A stretch of DNA of 64,000 nucleotides from JANPLD01 sp964445765 (lineage in GTDB: Bacteria > Pseudomonadota > Alphaproteobacteria > Rickettsiales > UBA8987). The DNA is taken from the NCBI GenBank assembly GCA_964445765.1, contig CAYULD010000004.1, forward strand, positions 62,001-126,000, in the 5' to 3' direction. Made by a program: the position numbers and the translations under genes. The first letter of the stretch is position 1; every line of letters starts with the position of its first letter. Shown one piece after another: positions 57,981-64,000 of the stretch. Under the pieces are notes generated by a model. That model was not told the DNA's origin. It saw only the letters and a program-made list of their open reading frames with translations, and searched no databases.

Positions 57981-58424
57981 TCATTTTGTTTTAAGTTTTT
58001 TTAGTTTTTCTGCTTCTACAATCGCTCTAGTTTTAATTTCTTCTATAATATTTTTAAGTTTAGCATCTTCCGTGTTTATACTTATATTATTTAATCTTGC
58101 CTCAATGCTCTGTAAAGTATTATATTCAAAAACCCCTAAAATTAAGGCTTTTTTAAGGTTTTCAAGCTGAGAGAGCAAATCTTTGCCATATTCTATAGAA
58201 ATTTGCCTTGAATTAGAGCTTTCAAAATTAGATATTAAATTAATAGAATTTAGCGGATTAATAGAGTTTATAGCTTGCGTTTCAGAAGAATTTGATAGGC
58301 TAGTTGTTGCAGTTACATCATCTCCAACAAGAAGATTTGAAAAATCACCACTTACCTTAGATGTTTTTTTTAATTTTTTTAGTTGGGAAATTTTATAATT
58401 TTCGTTAATATCACTGACTTTCAT
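57981..58424 (-). CDS. fliX: FliX-like flagellar assembly regulator
   Basis: 147 residues. MKVSDINENYK at the start, a polar Ser/Thr/Asn-rich middle and the conserved C-terminal helical half fit class II flagellar regulator FliX of alphaproteobacteria: YGKDLLSQLENLKKALILGV, then TLQSIEARLNNISIN and LKNIIEEIKTRAIVEAEKL. In Caulobacter FliX couples flagellar assembly to the FlbD activator. It is the only flagellar gene in the window and is upstream of dksA (9 bp apart), a known association. It suggests the organism is, or recently was, motile. Confidence 0.75.
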   Translation of the reverse strand: MKVSDINENYKISQLKKLKKTSKVSGDFSNLLVGDDVTATTSLSNSSETQAINSINPLNSINLISNFESSNSRQISIEYGKDLLSQLENLKKALILGVFEYNTLQSIEARLNNISINTEDAKLKNIIEEIKTRAIVEAEKLKKLKTK

Positions 58425-58477
58425 AAATATTGCATAGCTAAATGAGTATAAATTCTAATTAAATCAAAATCGGGTTA

Positions 58478-59194
58478 ATGTCATTAAATAATATATATGT
58501 AATACTTTCAAAGCCTCAGATGGGTGAAAATATTGGTGCGGTTGCAAGGGTGATGAAAAATTTTGGCGTTCTTAATTTAAGAATTATAAGCCCAAGAGAT
58601 GGTTGGCCAAATGAAAAGGCTTATGAAATGTCTGCCCACGCAAAAGATGTTATAAAAAATGCTGAAATATTTGAAAATCTTAATGATGCAATAGCTGATT
58701 TAAGTTACTTAGTTGCAACAGCAGCGAATAGAAGGGATATGGCAAAAGAAATTATAAACCCTGAAATTTCAGCTAAAAAAATTTCAAAAAAAATTATTAA
58801 TAATAAATGTGGAATATTATTTGGAAGGGAATCAAGTGGTTTGAGTAACGAAGAAATATCGGCATCAAATCAAATGGTTACTATTCCAACTGGAGAAATT
58901 TACCCATCACTAAATATTTCTCAGGCTTGTTGTGTGATGCTATATGAGGTTTTTAAGCAAGTTTCAAATGGTAAAAAATTAATTAATAATAATTTATCTG
59001 AAATTATTGCAAATAAATCTGAATATTTATCTTTGGTTAATTTTCTTGAAGAAAAATTAGAGCAAAAAAACTTTTTTCAAGTTAAAGAAAAAAAGAAAAA
59101 TATGATGTTAAATATAAAAAATATTTTTACAAAAAATGATTATACTGAACAAGAAATTAAAACTCTTAAAGGTATTTTTGCTCTAATAAAATAA
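58478..59194 (+). CDS. TrmH/SpoU-family RNA methyltransferase (TrmJ-like)
   Basis: 238 residues of the SPOUT fold. Motif 1 is GENIGAVARVMKNFG, motif 2 is GILFGRESSGLSNEE and motif 3 is IPTGEIYPSLNISQA, forming the trefoil-knot SAM site. This wording is closest to TrmJ, which makes 2'-O-methyl at tRNA position 32. The helical C-terminal domain (about 165-238) fits the dimerisation part. polA follows after 10 bp in the same orientation. Confidence 0.87.
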   Translation: MSLNNIYVILSKPQMGENIGAVARVMKNFGVLNLRIISPRDGWPNEKAYEMSAHAKDVIKNAEIFENLNDAIADLSYLVATAANRRDMAKEIINPEISAKKISKKIINNKCGILFGRESSGLSNEEISASNQMVTIPTGEIYPSLNISQACCVMLYEVFKQVSNGKKLINNNLSEIIANKSEYLSLVNFLEEKLEQKNFFQVKEKKKNMMLNIKNIFTKNDYTEQEIKTLKGIFALIK

Positions 59195-59204
59195 AGATTT
59201 TTCT

Positions 59205-61883
59205 ATGCATAGTGCAACTTATAAAAGGCTATTTATTGTTGATGGATATTCCTATGTTTTTAGGGCTTATCACTCTTTGCCGCCTCTTACAAATAAGGCT
59301 GGGCTTCCAGTTGGTGCGGTTTATGGCTTTACAAATATGATTATGAAATTAAAAAATAAAGTAAGCACAAATAATGCTGAAAATATTTATTTAATATTAG
59401 TTTTTGACTCTGGCAGAGATAGTTTTAGGAATGAAATTTACCCAAATTATAAAGCTAATCGCCCTGAAGCACCAGAAGATCTCAAACCTCAATTTGAAAT
59501 AGTAAGGGAAGCCGCGATTGCATTAAATCTTGAACCCATTGAAGTTATTGGCTTTGAAGCTGATGATATTATTGCCTCATACGCAAAAGTTGCAAAGCAA
59601 GAAGGGTTTAAGGTTACTATAGTTTCTATTGATAAAGATTTAATGCAGTTAGTTGATGATGATATAAATATGTATGACCCAATGCGGGATAGGGTTATAA
59701 CAAGCAAAGAAGTTCAAGAAAAATTTGGTGTTATGCCTCATCAAGTTTTAGATGTGTTGGCTTTAATGGGTGACAGCTCAGATAATATACCCGGTGCGAA
59801 AGGAATTGGAATAAAAACTGCCGCAGAATTAATTAATCAATTTGGTGATATTGACAATTTAATCAATAACTTATCGCAGGTTAAGCAGGAAAAAAGAAGA
59901 AATATTTTATCAGAAAATATAAATAATATTTATTTATCAAAAAAATTAGCCTCATTAGATTTTAATGTTCCACTAAATTATAATTTTGAAAATTTTAGAA
60001 TTAAAGAAAATGATGAAAATATATTATATGATTTTCTGAATAAGTATAATTTTAATTCTTTATTGTCAAAATTAAAAATTAAAAAAGAATTAAATTTGGA
60101 AAACTCTGTTGTAGTAAATAATAATTCCCAAAATAACATTAATATAAGTAAATCCGAATTTAATTTTTTAGAAATTAAAGAGGTTTCTGCTAATCAACCT
60201 TCTGATTTATTGGCGTTATTTGATAGGCGTAGCCTTCAGAATATATATATATATTATTCTGAAATTGAGAGTTGCAAATTGCAAATTTTATTTTCAAATT
60301 ATGAATATTGTGTTTTAGATGTATCAGGTTTGTTTGAGGTAAAAGATGGGGAATTATTTACTGAAAATAAAAATAATTACTCAAGAGATTATATAAATAT
60401 TATTCAGAAAAAATTTTTTGATAATTCTAATAAATTTATTTTTTATGACGCAAAAAATTTATTAGAAAAAAACATTTTTCAAAAATTACCTAATAATTTT
60501 GACGATATAAAAATTATTTCATATTTATTATTTGGCTCAGGTGATAAAATTAATTTTAATTATTTAATAAATAAATTTATTTCCGGAGATTATATAAATC
60601 AAAATGTTAAAGTTAATTTAATGGATTTTATTTATAATAAATTAAATTATTTATTATTTATTTCTAAGCAAAATTTTATTTATAATGAAATTGAAATTCC
60701 ATTAATTAGCATTTTATTTAATATGCAAAAATTTGGAATTAAGTTAGATTTACAAAAATTAAAAGATTTGGAAAGCCAATTTAATAATTTATTATTAAAA
60801 TTAACATCTGAAATTTATTTATTGGCTAATTGTGAATTTAATGTTGCCTCCCCAAAACAATTAGGGGAGGTTTTATTTGATAAATTAAAATTACCTGCCC
60901 CTAAAAAAAGTAAGACGGGTCAATATGTTACTGATATTGATGTGCTGGAAGATTTATCAGCTTCTGGTTTTGAAATTGCCTCAAAAATTATTGAGCATCG
61001 CTCAATTTCAAAATTACTCTCAACTTACATAGTCTCTTTACAAAAAGAAGTTAATAATATTACAAAAAGGGTTCATACTCATTTTAATAATACTGCAACA
61101 ACAACTGGAAGGCTCTCTTCAACGAATCCTAATTTGCAAAATATTCCAATAAAAACAGAGGAAGGCAGAAAAATTAGAGATGCCTTCATTGCAGAAGAAG
61201 GAAAAGTTTTAATTGGTGCGGATTATTCTCAGATTGAATTAAGGCTTCTTGCGGAGATTGCGGATATAAAATCACTAAAGCAGGCGTTTTTAGAGAGTAA
61301 AGATATTCACCAAGCAACAGCCTCAGAAGTTTTTGGTGTTCCATTAAGTGAGGTTAACTCAGAATTAAGAAGGAAGGCAAAGGCAGTAAATTTTGGTATT
61401 ATATATGGGCAAAGTGCTTTTGGGCTTGCTAATCAGCTAAAAATTTCGCGTGCGGAGGCAAAAAATATCATTGATAGATATTTTTCTCGTTATCCTGAAA
61501 TTAAAATTTATATGGATAAAACCATTGATTTTGCCCATAAAAATGGCTTTGTAACAACAATTATGGGAAGAAAAATTTATCTACCAAATATAAATGATAA
61601 AAATGCAACTTTGCGTGCATTTCAAGAGAGGGCTTCAATAAACGCACCACTTCAAGGTAGTTCAGCTGATATTATAAAATTAGCAATGATAAATATTTCT
61701 AAGGCAAATATTTCTGCAAATTTATTACTGCAAATTCACGATGAGCTTATTTTTGAAGTGTCTTCAGAAAATGCTAAAAGTGAGGCTTTAATTATAAAAA
61801 AGCTGATGGAAAATGTAATTAATCTCTCAGTGCCATTAATTGTAGATACAAAAATTGGCAATAATTGGGGCGAGGTTCATTGA
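59205..61883 (+). CDS. polA: DNA polymerase I with degenerate 3'-5' exonuclease domain
   Basis: 892 residues. The 5' nuclease domain (about 1-290) shows FIVDGYSYVFRAYHSLPPL, YKANRPEAPE, GFEADDIIAS and MGDSSDNIPGAKGIGIKTA. The polymerase domain (about 500-892) shows TGRLSSTNPNLQNIP, motif A GADYSQIELRLLAEIA, the O-helix RRKAKAVNFGIIYGQSAFG and motif C QIHDELIFEV. The middle (about 315-490) should be the proofreading domain, but its D-x-E first motif is gone (IYIYYSEIES in its place) and other acidic ligands are not evident. It should replace primers and fill gaps without proofreading. Confidence 0.94.
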   Translation: MHSATYKRLFIVDGYSYVFRAYHSLPPLTNKAGLPVGAVYGFTNMIMKLKNKVSTNNAENIYLILVFDSGRDSFRNEIYPNYKANRPEAPEDLKPQFEIVREAAIALNLEPIEVIGFEADDIIASYAKVAKQEGFKVTIVSIDKDLMQLVDDDINMYDPMRDRVITSKEVQEKFGVMPHQVLDVLALMGDSSDNIPGAKGIGIKTAAELINQFGDIDNLINNLSQVKQEKRRNILSENINNIYLSKKLASLDFNVPLNYNFENFRIKENDENILYDFLNKYNFNSLLSKLKIKKELNLENSVVVNNNSQNNINISKSEFNFLEIKEVSANQPSDLLALFDRRSLQNIYIYYSEIESCKLQILFSNYEYCVLDVSGLFEVKDGELFTENKNNYSRDYINIIQKKFFDNSNKFIFYDAKNLLEKNIFQKLPNNFDDIKIISYLLFGSGDKINFNYLINKFISGDYINQNVKVNLMDFIYNKLNYLLFISKQNFIYNEIEIPLISILFNMQKFGIKLDLQKLKDLESQFNNLLLKLTSEIYLLANCEFNVASPKQLGEVLFDKLKLPAPKKSKTGQYVTDIDVLEDLSASGFEIASKIIEHRSISKLLSTYIVSLQKEVNNITKRVHTHFNNTATTTGRLSSTNPNLQNIPIKTEEGRKIRDAFIAEEGKVLIGADYSQIELRLLAEIADIKSLKQAFLESKDIHQATASEVFGVPLSEVNSELRRKAKAVNFGIIYGQSAFGLANQLKISRAEAKNIIDRYFSRYPEIKIYMDKTIDFAHKNGFVTTIMGRKIYLPNINDKNATLRAFQERASINAPLQGSSADIIKLAMINISKANISANLLLQIHDELIFEVSSENAKSEALIIKKLMENVINLSVPLIVDTKIGNNWGEVH

Positions 61884-61893
61884 GTTTTGCAAC

Positions 61894-62850
61894 CTAGTTC
61901 AATATCTCAGTAATATTATTATATTTTCTTTCAATAAGGGCTTTTTGACGAAGTTCTTTAATATATCTTTTTGATTGGGTTTCCATTTTTTCAGCGAATA
62001 ATTTTTCTCTGATAGAGTTTTTATCATTGGCTGGATCAATAATCTTTCTTTCATTAACAAGAATAATTACATATAAATTGTCAACAAATATTGGCTCAGA
62101 AATTTTGCCAGTTTGAGTTTTCATAACCTCAGATTTAATGGGCTCCATAATTTTATCTTCTTCAATCCAGCCAACTAAACCGCCCCTTATGGCAGTTTTA
62201 CCAACTGAATATTTTGAGGCTAAATCACCAAAATCTCGCTCACCAGAATTAACGGTTGTAATAATTTTATCTAGAAGCTCAAATGTTGAAGAATTATCAT
62301 CAAACTCTTTTGGGATTACAATTTCAGAAATATTAACCAAGGTTTGCTTTTTAATATTTGTTAATTCTTTTTGTTTATCGGCAATTTCTTTATCGGTGAT
62401 TAAAATTTGTGATCTTAAAAATCTTGAGAGGGTTTTTTTCCATTGCACGCCTGCTTTAATTTGTTCAACGGTTGCATTGTAAGAAACACCCCTTGCGTTT
62501 AAGAATTTCTTAAAGCCCCCTTTTTCAATACCATTTTTAGTTTCTAAATCAGAAATAGCTTGTTTAAGCTCATCTTCAGTGATTTCAATTCCTTTAGATT
62601 TTGCTTCTTGATTTTGTAAAGTTTCATTGATTAAAACTTCCATAGCTTCTTTGGTTACCTTTTCTTTAACTTCCTTGCTATTTGGCATTCCCGCGGAGCT
62701 AATAATAAGATTAACCCTATCTTTAAGTTGGATATTAGAAATTGATTCACCATTAACAACTGCAATAACTTTATAAGTAATAGCATTACTAATAGAAGGA
62801 AGAAGCCCTGCTAAAATAAAGAAAAGATTAAAAATTATAATTTTTCTCAT
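61894..62850 (-). CDS. surA: SurA-like periplasmic chaperone / peptidyl-prolyl isomerase
   Basis: 318 residues. A signal peptide (about 1-23, cleavage after SNA) precedes the helical SurA N-terminal domain (AVVNGESISNIQLKDRVNLI and TKEAMEVLINETLQNQEAKS). One parvulin domain (about 170-275) contains VNISEIVIP, FGDLASKYSVGKTAIRGGLV and GWIEEDKIM. E. coli SurA has two such domains; this single-domain form is shorter. It escorts outer membrane proteins and follows lptD by 47 bp, the standard lptD-surA pairing. Confidence 0.9.
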   Translation of the reverse strand: MRKIIIFNLFFILAGLLPSISNAITYKVIAVVNGESISNIQLKDRVNLIISSAGMPNSKEVKEKVTKEAMEVLINETLQNQEAKSKGIEITEDELKQAISDLETKNGIEKGGFKKFLNARGVSYNATVEQIKAGVQWKKTLSRFLRSQILITDKEIADKQKELTNIKKQTLVNISEIVIPKEFDDNSSTFELLDKIITTVNSGERDFGDLASKYSVGKTAIRGGLVGWIEEDKIMEPIKSEVMKTQTGKISEPIFVDNLYVIILVNERKIIDPANDKNSIREKLFAEKMETQSKRYIKELRQKALIERKYNNITEILN

Positions 62851-62897
62851 AATATTAAATTTTATTAAGAAATATTTATATAGAAAAAATTAATAGA

Positions 62898-64000
62898 TTA
62901 ACTTCCAAGATTTGCAAAGTTTAATTGTAATAAAATTTCAGTTGAAGGTTCAATATCTCTATCTCTAGTTAAATCTCTATTAACTTCTAAAGTGGTTGTT
63001 ATGCAATCATGCGTATAACTCAAACCACCGCCAATATTAACCCAGCCGGCGGCGGTTGGGTCATTATCCATATTTCTTCTGGCTCTACTTAACAAAGACC
63101 AGTTATTATCAATAGCATAGGAAGCTGTGCCAAAAAGCTCTTGCCTATCTCTACTAAATATTGAGTTATCAACGAATGTGTAACCAACATTCAGCGTAAT
63201 TGGCTGATAATTTATGCCAACGCTTGCCTCATTTCTTTTGAACTTAAAGCTATCTTTATCAAGCCTAAACCTGTAATTAGTGAATAAATTTTGATTGTTA
63301 TAAATGCTCACCCTACCAACATAGTCAGAAAAATTATCAGCAAGCCCAGATTCAACGCCAAGTATTGATTCATCAGTGGTAACACGATAATTTTGACCAA
63401 ATAAAACAGATATATCGCCAATTTCTTCTCCTGAAATAACGCTTCTTAAGCCATAATTAACCCTTGCACCACCTTCTAAAATATCTAGCCCTGAAATATG
63501 ATGCTCTTGAAATAGATTATAATCTTGAAGCTCTATGGCTTGGCTATCTTCATTTGGAATTCTTAAATCATTAATGCCATTTGGTGAAACTATACCCATT
63601 ACGATTGGCGAAAATACTAAGTTATAATTTGAAAACTGGTTAATGAAGGGATATTCCCAAGTTAGTGAGCTTTCAGGAACTAGCCTATATATACTGCCTT
63701 GATATTCAACATTATTGGCTTGTGCAACTTCATCAACAAAGAAATAATCACCCCTGCCAGTAACATCTAAGGTAAAAAGCTGACCATTTTCAAGCGTATG
63801 AGAGGCATTGTAAGAGGTTTTTCCAACAATTCTTGTACTTTGTGCACCTTGAGAACGCCTCAAAACCATTGTATTTAAGTCTAAATTGAGTTTTTGATTA
63901 TATTCATCATCAATTTTATAAGTTTTACCAGCTTCAACAATAGGTAATACAAATGGTGTAATATCAGGGTTATCACCCACTCTTAAGCCTTGAAAAGAGA
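62898..64000 (-). CDS. lptD: LPS-assembly protein LptD, 3' part (cut by window edge)
   Basis: The open frame continues to the window edge (upstream residues SFQGLR precede a GTG at 63980 that is internal, not a start). About 366 C-terminal residues are present, all from the beta-barrel. They contain alternating strands such as LTLDVTGRGDYFFVDEVAQA-like segments, SLTWEYPFI, FSPIVMGIVSPNG, VNYGLRSVISGEEIGDISVL, VGINYQPITLNVGYTFVDNS, NNWSLLSRARRNM and SYTHDCITTTLEVNRDLTRD. The start of the visible part (TPFVLPIVEAG) and the end (ILLQLNFANLGS) fit LptD. It inserts lipopolysaccharide into the outer leaflet, so this organism probably makes LPS. surA follows. Confidence 0.87.
   Translation of the reverse strand, partial: SFQGLRVGDNPDITPFVLPIVEAGKTYKIDDEYNQKLNLDLNTMVLRRSQGAQSTRIVGKTSYNASHTLENGQLFTLDVTGRGDYFFVDEVAQANNVEYQGSIYRLVPESSLTWEYPFINQFSNYNLVFSPIVMGIVSPNGINDLRIPNEDSQAIELQDYNLFQEHHISGLDILEGGARVNYGLRSVISGEEIGDISVLFGQNYRVTTDESILGVESGLADNFSDYVGRVSIYNNQNLFTNYRFRLDKDSFKFKRNEASVGINYQPITLNVGYTFVDNSIFSRDRQELFGTASYAIDNNWSLLSRARRNMDNDPTAAGWVNIGGGLSYTHDCITTTLEVNRDLTRDRDIEPSTEILLQLNFANLGS

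Noticed and set aside
1..64000. CRISPR arrays, rRNA genes, tmRNA or insertion sequences
   Set aside because: No regularly spaced repeats, no rRNA-like sequence and no transposase genes were seen. The only RNA gene supported is tRNA-Arg.

Overview
The window comes from the chromosome of an AT-rich alphaproteobacterium. Lineage markers are the F0 ATP synthase order atpI-atpB-atpE-atpF'-atpF with a split b/b' pair, a DUF1013/TrcR cell-cycle regulator, a FliX-type flagellar regulator next to a one-cysteine DksA, an adjacent DciA-like (DUF721) and DsbA-like pair, and an adrenodoxin-type ferredoxin. AT-richness, dispersed palindromic repeats and broken-up classical operons (ribosomal cluster ending at rplO, fusA without rpsL/rpsG, nusA without infB, odhB without sucA) recall Rickettsiales/Holosporales-like or similar streamlined lineages. 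Leucine, serine, cysteine and folate genes and a flagellar regulator argue against an extremely reduced parasite. The species cannot be named from the sequence.

Layout. 1-4.0 kb: 5' part of a cellulose-synthase-like glycosyltransferase, a PhoR-type kinase, an ABC-2 permease and exonuclease III. 4.0-13.5 kb: an uninterrupted minus-strand S10-spc ribosomal protein cluster from rpsJ to rplO. 13.7-20.7 kb, plus strand: ferredoxin, sppA, ihfB, leuD, a membrane protein, a fused serC-serA gene, a small orphan, folE and a HAD phosphatase. 20.7-27 kb: PRTase, trcR, rpsD, rnhB, an unknown 485-aa protein, a glutamine-synthetase-like protein lacking its N-terminal domain, iscR and cysE. 27-31.3 kb: an alpha/beta hydrolase and anmK, separated by a two-gene insertion flanked by perfect 46-bp direct repeats. 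31.3-41.4 kb: repeats, a CheY-like receiver, an NfrB-like glycosyltransferase, a candidate beta-barrel protein, the F0 genes, an EEP hydrolase, a DsbA-like protein, dciA-like and fusA. 41.6-53.6 kb: two very large unrecognised proteins (1517 and 964 aa) around rimP-nusA, tRNA-Arg and odhB. 53.8-64 kb: mlaE, murJ, trmB, a DksA with a long lysine-rich extension, fliX, a TrmJ-like methyltransferase, polA, surA and the 3' part of lptD.

The strongest candidates for undescribed biology are two. (1) The two large proteins share a recurring beta-rich repeat of about 60-100 residues and near-identical sigma70-like promoters at the same distance from their start codons, so they look like a co-regulated paralogous family. 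(2) A 2.3-kb two-gene insertion sits exactly in the shared 3' end of two convergent genes. The 46-bp sequence that encodes both C-termini is duplicated on either side, so neither host gene is damaged. Also notable are the SerC-SerA fusion, the histone-H1-like DksA extension, the domain-deleted glutamine synthetase and a PolA with an eroded proofreading domain.

All calls were made by reading the sequence. No database search or structure prediction was run.
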